From contig CM045990.1 in assembly GCA_025175895.1 (NCBI GenBank), forward strand, positions 41,536,658 through 41,600,657: 64,000 bases of DNA, in the 5' to 3' direction. Source of the stretch: Wurfbainia villosa (Eukaryota > Streptophyta > Magnoliopsida > Zingiberales > Zingiberaceae). The position numbers were made by a program, and so were the translations under genes. The notes under the pieces were generated by a model. That model had not been told where the DNA came from, made no database searches, and saw only the letters and a program-made list of their open reading frames with translations. Of the stretch, positions 34,813-46,982 are shown in pieces (within the stretch, counting starts at the first letter, position 1; each line of letters opens with the position of its first letter).

Positions 34813-36474
34813 ATGGAGGTATTCTTCGAAACCGACTTTGAAATCCTTTTAATAATGGAAAACGGTTTCGAGTTGCCTAGGAACGAAGATGGGGAGCCAT
34901 TGGAAAAATCAAGGTGGAGCAAGAGGCAAAGAGAAGAATACTTGGCAAATTTAAAGGCCAAGCATCATCTATACAATATCCTCCCCCAACAAGAAGTCAA
35001 CCGGATAGGAGAGTGTGCTAGCGCTAAGGAAATGTGGGACAAATTAATAGAGATCCATGAAGGCACATCCGAGGCGAAGCTAGCAAGGAGAGACATCCTT
35101 CGCTCCCAATTGTCCAATATCAAACTCGAAAAGGGAGAGAAGGTAAAATCCCTACACTCTAGATTTAAGGAAATTCTAACCGGTTTGACAAGTGTAGGTG
35201 AAAAGCTCCCCAACCGGGATATGGTAATGAAGGTCATAGATGCCTTTCCCCGGTCCTCAAGATGGAGCTCCATGGTGGATTCGTTTTACATCTCCAAGAA
35301 CTTGGAAGTAAGTACCTTGGAGGAGTTTTTCTCAATAATGGAGCTCCACGAAACGAGGCTTGAAGGAATACAAGAAGAGACAAAGTTTCAACCTTCAAGG
35401 GGAGTGGCACTAATAGCAAACAAGGGGAAGAAGAAGATAGAGATCCCCTCCTCCTCCGATGACGAAGCATCCTCCTCCTCCTCCATGGATAGCACGGAAG
35501 AAGCGTATATGGTAAGGAGGGTAAGGCGTGCTTTAAAGGGTTTTCATTTTAATAAATCTAATGATAGGAATAGAAGACCAAGGGGGAAAATCATTTTCTA
35601 TACTTGCCAAGGAGAGGGACACATAAGGGATAATTGTCCCCTCCTAAACAAGAGCAAGGAAGAGAAGAAAAAGAAGGAAGAAAAGAAGAAGAAGAAGGGG
35701 AGCAAGAAGAAAGAGGAGAAGAAGACAAAGGAAAAGGGGAAGGCCATGGCTCTCAAAGCAAAGACATGGGATGACCTTGCCTCCTCTTCCTCATCCGATG
35801 AAGAAGAGCATGTCTACTCTAACCTTGCATTGATGACTTTCGATGACTTGGATTGCTCCTCCTCCGAAAATGAAGGATCAAGCTCAAATGGAGAGAGCTC
35901 AAGTGAAGGGGGAGGCTCTACATCCTCATCCGAAGAAGAAGAAGAGGACATGGAAACTATGGTAACTAATCTTTCACCTAGTAAAATAGTTTCTATGATT
36001 TCTAGCCTCACTAAGGACCTATTTAGAGCTAAGAAGAAGAACAAAAGCATGCTAGATCAAATTAAGGACTTAGAAAATAAGTTAGAAAAAGCATGCTTAA
36101 ATGAAAATGAAAATATTCCTTCTTGCCATGATGATGCATGCTCACATGAATATATGCCATTTAATGTTAGTGATGCATGCATGGATGAAAATAGGGCGTT
36201 AAGGGAAAAGGTAGATTACTTGACAAAAGCCCTAGAAAAATTCACTATAGGCTCCAACACCTTGAACATGATCATAGGGAGCCAAAGAGCTAGCTTTAAC
36301 AAGAAAGGCCTAGGTTATAAAGAAAAGAAAAATGAAAAGGCCTACAAATGCATAATTGCTAGGGGACAAGATAAGAAGAAGGTAATTGCTAGAAAATGGA
36401 TCCCCATGGAGTATCTAGTGAACCCCATAGGCAAGAACTTATTTTGGGTTCCAAAATCCATCCTTAAGGGTTAG
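34813..36474 (+). CDS. Copia gag-like protein of element E, intact frame
   Basis: The 553-residue frame is the best preserved gag here. Residues 1-190 form the Gag (UBN2-like) domain, with CASAKEMWDKLIEIHEGT near 72-90 and LHSRFKEILTGL further on. A zinc knuckle near 265 is imperfect: YTCQGEGHIRDNC has Phe-Tyr where the first Cys is expected. A Lys/Glu-rich run follows (about 280-310), then acidic Ser-rich segments, a coiled-coil-like region near 400-430, and the end motif NLFWVPKSILKG. The frame is open upstream to about 34737 without an ATG and reads FDGEFSWWKKR before Met, so the true N-terminus may lie upstream. It stops where protease would begin. It should bind element RNA and form particles; particle enzymes would have to come from elsewhere. 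Confidence 0.85.
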   Translation: MEVFFETDFEILLIMENGFELPRNEDGEPLEKSRWSKRQREEYLANLKAKHHLYNILPQQEVNRIGECASAKEMWDKLIEIHEGTSEAKLARRDILRSQLSNIKLEKGEKVKSLHSRFKEILTGLTSVGEKLPNRDMVMKVIDAFPRSSRWSSMVDSFYISKNLEVSTLEEFFSIMELHETRLEGIQEETKFQPSRGVALIANKGKKKIEIPSSSDDEASSSSSMDSTEEAYMVRRVRRALKGFHFNKSNDRNRRPRGKIIFYTCQGEGHIRDNCPLLNKSKEEKKKKEEKKKKKGSKKKEEKKTKEKGKAMALKAKTWDDLASSSSSDEEEHVYSNLALMTFDDLDCSSSENEGSSSNGESSSEGGGSTSSSEEEEEDMETMVTNLSPSKIVSMISSLTKDLFRAKKKNKSMLDQIKDLENKLEKACLNENENIPSCHDDACSHEYMPFNVSDACMDENRALREKVDYLTKALEKFTIGSNTLNMIIGSQRASFNKKGLGYKEKKNEKAYKCIIARGQDKKKVIARKWIPMEYLVNPIGKNLFWVPKSILKG

Positions 36475-37710
36475 AAAAACCCTAGGATAGTCAACCATAT
36501 GCAATTGACCTATATCATATTTTGGTTGACTTAGGATGGCGGGACAACATTTTTAAATAGTGTTAGGTGATGATAACGTGCCTATAAATAGTTAATAATA
36601 CTTAAATCATGATGATTAATGTAATTGCTATGTATGTTTGCAATCATGATTTATGATTTTAAAATTTGGCACATCATCATGAGAAATAGGGTTAAATCAT
36701 GCCTTAGATGATATTTTGCTTATTATCATCATATAATACCTAATGCATGATTATAATTTGATGAATACATGTATTTCATGATCATAATGTGTAATCCATT
36801 CATATATATCTTTATGATCATGTTGAGTGTTAGGATGATACTTAACCTTGATAGAATTGTATGAATATAATGGTTAAGTATATACAAATACCCTCTAGGA
36901 TGCATCTCACACTCACCATAGGCTACTTTGATTGAAAACTTAGCATGGGTGAGATGTTAGGATGATACAAATGTCCACTAATGCTTATGGCATTTAGATG
37001 GTCATTTAAAGTGTCAAAATAGCAATAATAGACCAATCATGGGGAAGGCTTATGTTTAATTCATAGACATATTGCCCAAAGATCATGGTTGGATATTTCA
37101 TATGTTTTCAAAACAATTTCTTACCTTAAAATACATGTATTCATGTTTTGAAACAATTGGATGCAAAACTAGGTGTTAAACTTGATACTATCATGATCAA
37201 AAACCAAGTAGTTTTTAAACCTTTTGGATTTTTGGCAAATACGTGAAAATATAATGATTTTTTATAAAGACCTATTTTTCACTGATAAAGAATCTTACAA
37301 GAAATATGTTCCCCAAATTTCATGGTTTTTGAATTTTTGAATTTTAATGCATTTCTCAAATTCGTCCGAAAATCGAAAGTTCAAATTCAAGCGTCACGAT
37401 CGTAGTCCGAACTACATCGATGGCCTGAAAATCAGAACAGTAAAGGCCGAATTCAGGTTTTAAACTAATGTTTGGTATTTTCCTTCTATTAGACTTGATG
37501 CCATAACTTAGTGTTAATCTTTTTGATGGTGTCAAAGGGGGAGAAAATATTATGTTTAAGTTAATTATGATAGGGGGAGAATTTGTAGAGAGAATTTCAT
37601 GGATTAAGGGGGAGTTGCATGTTGCTATATCATGTTTATGTTTATATGCTTTCTTACCTTAGAAATTTTTATCAAATGTTTTTACCTAACTTAAACGGAT
37701 TGCCACACAT
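36475..37710 (+). other. Non-coding 3' internal region of element E
   Basis: AT-rich, no frame of note. AGGGGGAGA-type purine runs occur near 37538, 37573, 37607 and 37715; only the last adjoins the LTR. Confidence 0.75.
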
Positions 37711-37725
37711 CAAAAAGGGGGAGAT
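37711..37725 (+). other. Polypurine tract of element E
   Basis: CAAAAAGGGGGAGAT directly before the 3' LTR. Confidence 0.9.
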
Positions 37726-38941
37726 TGTTAGGGCAATCTCTTGCCATGATTAGGTTTTGATGTGTGTGGCAAAGGATTTAAGTTAGTTTGTTTTGTTGAT
37801 TTGATATGTGCGTTGAAGTCGTGCAGGACTTAGTAATTCGCACATGGAGCCGTGGCGAGTTTCACATCTCATGACTCGGTCCTTGAGTCGGTGAAGGATT
37901 GCTTTGCGGAAGCCGTGCGCTTGGAGCATCCGAGGGACCGTCGGACGAGATGCTTGGAGTGAAGCCAGAGGAAGTAGACTTTGAGGCAAGAGACGCGAAG
38001 GAGCATTGCAGAGTCGTGCGCCTGATGTCGCTGAGGACAGTGGCATGAACGAAGAGAACTTCGAAGGCGAGGGACTCCGAGAGATGAGAGTGAGCAAATG
38101 TAACCCGGGAAGGAGTAGCTCTTAGGTGAAACTTGGCCATTTGGCTAAGTGTCGGATGGGATTTCGACACCGGTCATTGATCCATGTCATGACATAATCC
38201 GCTTGAGTCGATGGTTGATCGACCGTTTAAGTCACCGAATCAAGTTGATCACCGATCATTGCCGGCATGGGCAACGATTGATGATGGCTTGATCACGATC
38301 GCCAAGGGACGGCGCGATCGATGACACCGTGCGGGCACAAAATGGAGTCGATCTCGCGGAGCACTCGACTGATTGACATCAGTCGACTGATGGGTGCCAT
38401 CACGATCGATACAATACCGCGATAGAATCCAACATGGAAAGCTGGTCGTTATTGGGCAGCGACTACAGGACCGACCGATCGATCGAGGGCATCACGATCG
38501 CTCCCTGTCAACGGAAGAAACCCTCTTCCTCTATAAAAAGGAAGAGCATGGGGCTTTGGGAGGTTAATGCTTGAACGCCCAACTACTCCCAAAGTTCCCT
38601 AAACGGTTTTCCACTCTTCTACTTGCTCTAATCTTCATTCTATTGTAGAAGAGTGATCTTGATTGTAAAGGTTACCTCCACCTAGCTTGGTGCAAAGGAG
38701 AGACCAATAGTGATTGGCTTTGGCGGAGTGATTCACCGTGGACGAATCAGACCGTGGATTAGCGGCATAGCCGTGAACCACGTTACATCTCAGTGTTTGT
38801 ATTATTTTGTTTATCTTTTGCTTTGTCTTTATTTATATTTGCATATTCCGCTTGCGCTAATATTTTGTAGATGAGCAAAATACGACATCCATCGAACGAG
38901 GGCTATTCACCCCCCTCTAGCCGGCCAATCGATCCCCAACA
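37726..38941 (+). repeat. 3' LTR of element E
   Basis: 1,216 bases, about 86 longer than its partner. Positions 38170-38510 diverge sharply: only one perfect CAGTCGACTG (about 38380) remains, and sites equivalent to two 5' LTR palindromes read CACGATCG. Outer parts match well. Confidence 0.9.
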
Positions 38942-38946
38942 TCAAT

Positions 38947-39985
38947 CCAATCAAATCTCCACTAGAAAGCTTTCTTTACAAACACACTCCTCTTCTTACA
39001 ATTGATGAAGATGAAGACTAGAGAAGAGGAGGATTTAAAAGACTTAGAAAGCTTAAGAAAATGTGGGGAGCTTGAGAGTATGGTTGGAATGTAAGCACTA
39101 GCCTCATCAAGCATCCCATGGCCTCTTCTTATATAGAAGAGGTTGATTTTTCCGTTGAGCCTCAATCAGTCGACTGATGGTCTTCATCAGTCGACTGATG
39201 CTGTAGTCGATGCAATCCAATGACTTCTGACAAGCCGGATCTATGATCGTCACTGTCCAACGGGAAGCTGATCAGTCGACTGATTGAGTAACAAGTCGAG
39301 TGCTCCAAGTGATCACTAGACTGATGACCTTTTTGTGTCGAAGTCCACTTATAGCAAAGGGATCGCTAGGTATAACGATCGTGATGTGTGGACCAATCAT
39401 TGCTAAACCCTAGTAGTCAATCGTTGACCACAAAATTCGCAACTTCAATCAAGTGGTGATCGAGCAAATGACTAGACGAAGCTCAATGATCGATACTCTT
39501 TAAGTATGAATAAATCATACTTGAATTCACCCCCTAGACCTAGACTTAACATTCTAACTCTTCCTTCAGCCTTGCGCCTCCAGGATCCCTCCGAGTCCAT
39601 GACTCCTTCATCCTTGCGCTTGCTTCCAAGAGCTTCCATCGGTTTCATCATGTCTTGGGTTTCTCTTTTGCCAAAGGATCGCTTGAACTTTACGCCACCA
39701 AGACTACATGCTTGGTCTTACGCTTCCAAGACTTGCCTTTGGTCTTCCTTTGCCAAGGTCCGCTTGGACTTTACACCGTCAAGACTACATGCTTGGTCTT
39801 ACGCCAAGACCTTCCCTTGGACTTTCTTTGCCAAGATCATACTTGGACTTTCCTTTACCAAGTCTTCACACTTGGATTTCCTGTCACTTAACACGTTCAC
39901 GGTCATATCACAAAATATTACCTAACTATAGATGATTATCCAAACATCAAAAAAAATAAATACTTGGGGCATTATTGCACCAATA
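38947..39985 (-). repeat. 3' LTR of element D, right part
   Basis: It continues the LTR after element E and matches 45979-46982. On the minus strand it has a TATA box (TATATAAG near 39130) with palindromes upstream at 39167, 39188 and 39273, and CCAAG/CTTGG units at 39650-39890. The terminus is CAATA instead of CAACA. Confidence 0.87.
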
Positions 39986-41020
39986 ATCTCCCCCTTTTTG
40001 ATGTTTGACAATCATTTAAGTTAGGTCTTAACATATGCATATAATGAAAAACATCATATTTCCAATATGAATTCTAACTTAAAGTTTCCTTCTTCCCCTT
40101 TGACATACATCAAAAAGAGAAGGATTCATACAATGATAAGTTCATGAAAGAATTGAATTGGTTATGTCTTAAACTAAGGTATAAGATAGATATGAGGCTC
40201 CCCCTTAATTCAAGACATGCTTTATGATGTGTGAATATGTTGAGCAAAGCATAATATGAAAATATGTCCTAACTTTGCACCAATAATATAAATTTAGGGA
40301 ATGAAAAGATTCCACTATAAAGTCCCCCCTAAAACAATGCATAAATCAGTCCTATACCCTTCTAATTACTTGAATTATCATACCATAGGGTTAGGACACT
40401 TAAGATTACACTTAAGTCAATAAAGAAGGCTAATTTTAGAAAAATCAGAGTGTCAGTCGACTGCCACACCTGAAACGCTATTTTTAGAGTTTTTCAGCCC
40501 AACTTCAGAAATGCGCCAAAAATTCTAGAAACATCAAAAAATTATAAAATTTTGTGTACACATTTCTGAAACCATTATCTATCAAGGAAAAATAATTTAA
40601 AAAATATATGTTTTCCAGATTTCGAAAATGATACAATTTTGAATACTAGCAAAAGCTTTTAGAATTTTGCAAACTTTGTATCACCTTTGTCTAGCAATTG
40701 AAAACTGTTTTTCAAAATATGATAAACATAGTTTAAAATATATTTTGTTTGACATTTCTAATCATGTTCTTAGAACTATATGCACATCAATTGTACATAA
40801 GTCTTCCCAATGATTGGTCTAATTAAGGATTAATGTCTCTTGATGACATTTTGGTTCATAGTAATGCATCATAACAAGCATGATGAACCAAATGCATCTT
40901 CCTAACATCTCACATGTTGTCTAAGTGACTCAATACAAAAATCATGATTTCTTAGGTATTTTTTGAGATACTTAGAGGTATAGTCCTAGAGTTTCTATAG
41001 GATCATGCAAACCTAGACCT
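39986..41020 (-). other. Purine tract and 3' non-coding region of element D
   Basis: Positions 39986-40002 are the purine tract on the minus strand. The remaining 1 kb up to the RNase H stop is AT-rich, without an envelope-like frame. One decayed palindrome (CAGTCGACTG at about 40454) lies within. Confidence 0.75.
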
Positions 41021-42850
41021 CTATTCTACTAAGCACATTCCAAGTTCTCTCCTAAGTGATGAATAATCCGCTTCGGGGAGTGCCTTGGTGAATATGTCGG
41101 CTAGGTTGGACTTGGATTCTATGTAATTGAGTTCAATGTCTCCTTTAGCCACATGATCTCTAATGAAGTGATGCTTCACTTCAATGTGCTTAGTCCTAGA
41201 GTGATGTATCGGATTTTTGGTCAAATTTATGGTACTCACATTATCACAATAAACCTTGATATTAGAGTAATATAGCTCATAATCCTCCAATGTGTGTCTC
41301 ATCCAAAGTAATTGAGCCGCACAACCACCCATAGCCACATATTCGGCTTCGGTGGTGGACAAAGCAATACAAGGTTGCTTTCTACTACTCCAACTAACTA
41401 GGAAGGATCTAAGAAATTGGCATCCACCACTAGTACTCTTCCTATCCAACTTGCAACCGACATAGTTGGAATCTGTACTAACCAAATCAAAAGATTTTAT
41501 CCTAGGGTACCAAAGTCCTACATTTAATGTGCCTTTGATATATCTTAAAATTCTCTTAACGACCACTAAATGGGAATCTTTGGCACAATATTGGTATCTT
41601 GCACACATACCTACCGCAAATAAAATATCGGGTCTACTAGCAGTTAAGTATAAAAGACTACCAATCATGCTCCTATAAAGCTTAAGGTCAATTGATTTTC
41701 CTTCATGATCATTATCTATTTTTGTATTGGTTGTCATAGGAGTTGAAACTACCTTAGCATTTTCCAAACCAAATTTCTTGATCATTTCTTTGGAATATTT
41801 GGTTTGGTATACATAAGTTCCTTCATTAGTTTGTTTGACTTGTAATCCTAAGAAGAATTTTAATTCTCCAACTAGACTCATTTCAAACTCATTCTCCATG
41901 TTTTTGATAAAGTCTTGTAGGAGTTCATCATTTGTTGACCCAAAAATAATGTCATCTACATATACTTGGGCCACAAAGATATCCTTAGATTTTGACTTTA
42001 TGAAGAGAGTTTAATCTACTTGACCTCTTTTAAACCCCTTAGACACTAAGAAAGATGACAATCTTTCGTACCAATCTCGGGGAGCTTATTTTAACCTGTA
42101 TAAAACTTTTCTAAGCCTGTATACATAGTTTGGATAGTCTATACTCTCAAACCCGGGAGGTTGTTCTACATATACCTCTTCCTTAATGAACTCATTTAGG
42201 AATGCTGATTTTATATCCATTTGATAGAGTTTAAAGCCCATGTAAGAGGCATATCCTAATAGGCTTCTAATGAATTCTAACCTAGCAACCGGGGCATAGG
42301 TTTCATCATAATCAAGTCCTTCAACTTGATTGAAGCCCTTTGCAACTAACCTTGCCTTATTCCTAGTTATATTACCTTGATCATCTAATTTGTTCCTAAA
42401 GACCCATCTAGTAGTAATAAGGGTGCTATCATTGGGTATAGGAACTAGCTCCCATACTTGACTTCTTTCAAATTGAGCCAATTCATCTTGCATTGCTAAG
42501 ATCCAATCCGAATCAAATAATGCATCATTGATTGATTTGGGCTCAATTTGAGAGATAAGAGCTATTTGACTAGAGGGAGCTCTATGGAAGGACCTAGTTC
42601 TAACCCCTTGAGATAATTCCCCTACAACTTGATCTAGAGAGTGATTTTGATGAACTCTTATTGTTCTAGGAGGTGTATCAACTTGATTTTGATCTTGGAT
42701 ATCCTCAATTCTCCTTTCATCATCCGAATCCCCTCTTGCTCCCCCTTGATTGTTACTCACTAATCCTCCCCCTTGATTATTACCCCCTAAAGTCATGTTT
42801 TGCAATTTTTGGGTAATATCTTGATTTTTGTCATTGATATCATTATCAAT
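41021..42850 (-). pseudogene. Element D reverse transcriptase and RNase H
   Basis: These enzymes would copy element RNA into DNA and remove the RNA strand. The upper frame (42805-42086) holds the RT N-terminal half: TRWVFRNKLDDQGN, ARLVAKGF, MDIKSAFLNEFIKEEVYVEQ. The lower frame (41974-41021) begins at the catalytic VYVDDIIFGST, continues through LYLTASRPDI, and ends with RNase H (STDSNYVGCKLDRKSTSG, LSTTEAEYVAMGGC, QLLWMRHTLEDY, VYCDN). TAA codons near 42084 and 42012, both single-base changes from likely CAA, split the domain. Key catalytic residues are still present. Confidence 0.88.
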
Positions 42851-44140
42851 GAGGGATTTTCTAGGGTAAGTGGTAGAGGTCTCATCAAATTGAACATTTG
42901 AAGACTCCTCAACTATTTGAGTTCTTTTGTTATAGACTCTATACCCTCTACTAGTGGATGAGTATCCAACAAGGATTCCTTCATCCGCTTTAGATTCAAA
43001 TTTACCTAAATTGTCCTTGGTATTTAGGATTTAAGCTTTGCATCCAAAGACTTTAAAGTAATGAATTGTTGGAATTGTGTCATTCCATAATTCAAATGGA
43101 GTTTTTCCTAAAAAACCTATGGATTTGGACTCTATTTTGGATATAGCAAGAGGTATTAACCGCTTCCACCCACAAGTAGCTAGGTAATGAATATGCATTA
43201 AGCATAGTCCTAGCGGGTTCTTGTAGGGCACGATTTCTCCTTTCCACCACTCCATTTTGTTGAGGTGTTCTAGGACAAGAGAACTCATGCTTGTACCCTT
43301 GTTCTAAGCAAAATTTGGAGAAATTAGAATTCTCAAATTCTCCACCATGATCACTAAGGATCTGGTTGATTTTGAGATTTCATTCATTCTCTACTCTTTT
43401 GCTAAAGCCTATGATTATTTCTAGGGTATTGTCCTTATGTTTCATAAAATACACCCAAGTATATCTAGAAAAATCATCTACTATAACTAAGCAATATTTG
43501 CTACCATTCAAAGAAGGAGTAATATGACAATCAAATAAATCTAAATGAATAAGCTCTAATGGTAAGGAAGTACTAATTAAATTTTTACCCTTGTGTGATG
43601 ACTTTGATTGTTTCCCTTCTTGGCATGCATCACACATCTTGTCCTTGAGATACTTGACTTTTGGCAAACCCTTGACTAGCTCCATCTTGGCTATCTTGAC
43701 AATATTTTTCATGTTGATGTGCCCAAGCCTCCTATGCCATAACCAACTTTGTTCTTCTTTTTGCATAAGACACTTTGGGGAAATATTAGAGGCATATGAT
43801 AAATTAACATAATAAATATTTGATTTCCTATATCCAACTAACATGCAATCATTTAGTTTTTTATGTTTTATAAGGAATTTAGAAGAGTCAAATTGAACAT
43901 CAAAGTTGGCATCACATAATTGACTTACACTAAGCAAGCTGAATTTCATATTTTTAATTAACAATACTTTATGAATAGCAAGATTTGGGATACCTCAATT
44001 GTGCCTTTTCCTATAATTTTAAGTTTTCCACTATTTCCAAAAGACACTTTCCCCTTGCTAATGTGATTAATTGTGGAAAATTTGCACTCATCGCCGGTCA
44101 TGTGTTTTGAGCAACCACTATCAACAATCCACAAGCTTGG
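42851..44140 (-). pseudogene. Element D protease and integrase
   Basis: Protease would cleave the polyprotein; its active-site motif DSGCSKHMTG lies near 44125-44096. A frameshift near 44000 separates it from the next frame (43964-43380), which holds the pre-integrase zinc finger (WHRRLGH ... CDACQEGK) and the integrase core start (LIHLDLFDCH, IVDDFSRYTWVYF). The rest of integrase continues at 43288-43031 in a shifted N-terminal frame, recovering at FLGKTPFELWND and FKVFGC. A stop at 43028-43030 and further decay follow to 42851. Confidence 0.85.
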
Positions 44141-45741
44141 TCCTTCTACCTATACAACATGAAAAATACAAGTCTTAGACACCCAAATCTTAGGACCGGT
44201 AGCATTAACTACATAGCTCTTAGGAACCCATGCCTTTCTAACCTTGCTCTTAATGGTTGATTTCTTACTAACAAGGGAGGTAAAGGCTACTTCCTTCTCC
44301 TTAGGCATATATCTTATTCCGGCCTTGTTGTAAATAGCCCTTTGATCCCTAAGTATCATATCTAGGTATTTGGAGCCATTTGTAAATTTTTTTAAGCATG
44401 CTCTTAGTTCACCTATTTCTTTTCTTAGTTCATCATTTTCATTCCTAAGTGAACATGCATCATCACAAGAAGTTTCTACATTCTTAATTTTCCTAATCTC
44501 TACTTTCAAATCCTTAATACTAGATTTTGATTTATTGAGGGAATTTTGAAGACATGCAATGGTTTCATAAAGTAAGTCTATACTAAGGGAGTCTTTTACC
44601 TCATCGTCACTAGAGGATGATTCGTCGCTTGAGGATGATGATGACTCTTCACTTGAGCTTCTGGCTTCATCCTCCATGGCCATGAGTGCAAAGTTGCGGG
44701 TGACATGGCATAGCTCATCCTCATCAGATGTATCTTCCAAGCTTTGTGTATCTCACGTTTGGGCTACCATGACCTCCTTCTTCTTCTTCCCCTTCTTCTT
44801 CTTTTCCTTTTCCTCCTTCTTCTTTAGCTCCGGGCAATTTGGCTTGATGTGCCCCTCTTTGTTACAACCATAGCAAGTAACATTAGGAGTAGAAATTGAA
44901 CTACTAGAAGTTTTACCTTTTGAGGATTGGAACATCCTCCTCACATCCTTTTTGGTGAACTTCCTTGATCTCCCACCAAATCTCTTTATGTAGTGAGCCA
45001 CCTCACTAGCTGATAGCTCCTCATCGCTACTTGAAGATTCCTCCTCCGATTCGGATGAAGAGGAAACCTACTTCTTCTCCTTCTTTTTCTTGTCCTTCTT
45101 ACCTACTACAAGAGCTATACTTTTTTCTTTCGAAGAAGTGTTAGCATGCTCATGTAGCTCAAATTCACATAAAAGTTCATCTATTTTAACTAAAGAAAGA
45201 TCCCTAGAGACCTTATAGGCATCTACCATTGATTCCCATAAAGTTGTTCTAGGGAAGGCTTGAAGTACATACCTCACAAGGTCTCAGTTGTCGACCTTCT
45301 CACCTTTTACATGTAGTCCGTTGACTACCTCCTTGAAGTGATTGTGCATTTGGCTCACGGTCTTATTGGTCTTCATGTTGAAATTTTGGAGTTGACCTAT
45401 CAAAATGTCTCTTTTGGCCCTTCTAGTCTCCTTTGATCCTTCATTTAATTCGATGAGATTCTCCCAAAACTCTTTAGCGGAGTTGAAAGGCCCGACCTTG
45501 GATAATTGCTCCTTTGATAGACCACATTGGAGTGTGGTCGTTGCTTTTGCATTTGCTTGCGCCTTCTTTGACATTTCCCTTGTCCAATCCTTGGTTGGTA
45601 GTGGCGCTCCAAACTCGTCGATCGACTTCTCGAACCCATCTACAACACTAAACCAATTGTCATCCTACCTTTCCAATATTCGAAATCGTTGCTGTCGAAG
45701 AATGGAGGCCTCGCCGTGCTATATCCCTCTTGAAAAGCCAT
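44141..45741 (-). pseudogene. Element D gag
   Basis: Gag begins at an ATG at 45741-45739, confirmed by an FEYWK motif soon after. Pieces follow in order: 45574-45284 (AKEFWENLIELNEGS), 45277-45068 (LQAFPRTTLWESMVDAY), 45001-44753 with an intact zinc knuckle CYGCNKEGHIKPNC and a Lys-rich tail, and 44740-44150 with Ser/Glu-rich and coiled-coil-like parts. It ends near WVSK, just before protease. Interruptions are one frameshift near 45665 and single stops (TGA near 45281, TAG near 45068, TGA near 44750, TAG near 44148). Most are one C-to-T change from CGA or CAG. Confidence 0.87.
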
Positions 45742-45781
45742 TGTGCTCCTATTGATGGTTAGATCTTCCAACGCAATCCGA

Positions 45782-45793
45782 GCTCTGATACCA
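45782..45793 (-). other. Primer-binding site of element D
   Basis: TGGTATCAGAGC on the minus strand, two bases inside the 5' LTR. Confidence 0.93.
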
Positions 45794-45795
45794 AT

Positions 45796-46982
45796 TGTTG
45801 GGGATCTTTGGAAGGCTAGAAGGGGGTGAATAGCCTCTTTTTGTTTCTACAATAAAGGTTAGCAGAAGCAAAACAAAAACTAAATCAAAATTAAGAAGTT
45901 AAAACACAATCGCTAACAAGAAGGCTTTTACGTGGTTCGGAGATTAAGCTCCTACTCCACAGTGATCCTTGAGGTGGATCAATCCAATCAAATCTCCACT
46001 AGAAAGTTTTCTTTACAAACACACTCATCTTCTTACAATTGATGAAGATGAAGACTAGAGAAGAGGAGGATTTAAAAGACTTAGAAAGCTTAAGAAAATG
46101 TGGGGAGCTTGAGAGTATGGTTGAAATGTAAGCACTAGCCTCATCAAGCATCCCATAGCCTCTTTTTATAGAGAAGAGGTTGATTTTCCCATTAAGCCTC
46201 GATCAGTCGACTGATGGTCTTCATCAATTGACTGATGCTATAGCCGATGCAATCCAACAACTTCTGATAAGCCAAATCCATGATCGTCACTGTCCAACGG
46301 GAAGCGATCACTCGACTGATGACCTTTCTGTGCTGAATTCCACTTATAGTGGTGGATTGTTAGGTATAGCAATGATCGATGTGGACCAATCACCGCCAAA
46401 CCCTAGCAATGATCGTTGACCACATAGTTCACCAACTTCACGAAAGTGGTCGAGCAATTGATTGGGACGAAGCACCAGTAGACTGATACTCTTCAAGTAT
46501 GATTAAATCATACTTGAATTCACCCCCTAGACCTAGACTTAACCTTCTAGCTCTTCCTTCAGCCTTGCGCCTCTAGGATCCCTCCGAGTCTGCGACTCCT
46601 TCATTCTTGTGCTTGCTTCCAAGAGCTTCCATCGATTTCGTCATGTCTTGGGTTTCTCTTTTGCCAAAGGACCGCTTGGACTTTACGCCACCAAGACTAC
46701 ATGCTTGGCCTTACGCTATCAAGACCTTGCCTTTGGTCTTCCTTTGCCAAGGTCCGCTTGGACTTTATGCCGTCAAGACTACATGCTTGGTCTTACGCCG
46801 CCAAGACCTTCCCTTGGACTTTCTTTGCCAAGATCATACTTGGACTTTCCTTTACCAAGTCTTCACACTTGGATTTCCTATCACTTAACACGTTCACGGT
46901 TAGATCACAAAACATTGCCTAACTATAGATGATTATCCAAACATCAAAACATATAAATGCTTGGGGCATTGTTGCACCAACA
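45796..46982 (-). repeat. 5' LTR of element D
   Basis: 1,187 bases, TGTTGGGG to CACCAACA on the plus strand. A TATA box, TATAAAAAG on the minus strand, lies at 46162-46170 with a perfect palindrome upstream at 46204 and a decayed one (CAATTGACTG) at about 46225. Hairpin-like units cover 46640-46880. The right flank is TTGTA. Confidence 0.9.

Larger units (their letters stand above)
33560..38941 (+). mobile_element. Complete gag-only Copia element E (5.4 kb)
   Basis: It starts TGTTAGGG and ends CCCCAACA, flanked by TCAAT at 33555-33559 and 38942-38946. Order: 5' LTR, PBS, gag, about 1.2 kb non-coding, purine tract, 3' LTR. No pol remains. The layout fits the described class of terminal-repeat retrotransposons with only GAG. 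Its LTR end (ATTCACCCCCCTCTAGCC ... GATCCCCAACA) resembles that of host element D, consistent with shared integrase recognition. Confidence 0.92.
33373..46982 (-). mobile_element. SIRE/Maximus-type Copia element D with all pol domains, hosting element E
   Basis: Both ends are intact: TGTTGGGG at 33373 and CACCAACA at 46982, with TTGTA duplicated at 33368-33372 and 46983-46987. On the minus strand the order is 5' LTR (45796-46982), PBS, gag, protease, integrase, reverse transcriptase, RNase H, purine tract, 3' LTR (33373-33559 plus 38947-39985). Without nested E and its duplicate it is about 8.2 kb. The frame is broken by several stops and a few indels, so this copy is inactive, but every Copia domain is recognisable. 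It is the only element here that still carries a full enzyme set. Confidence 0.9.

Noticed and set aside
39986..41020. Envelope-like frame after RNase H, as in some SIRE elements
   Set aside because: No frame of useful length or membrane-type segment in this 1 kb.
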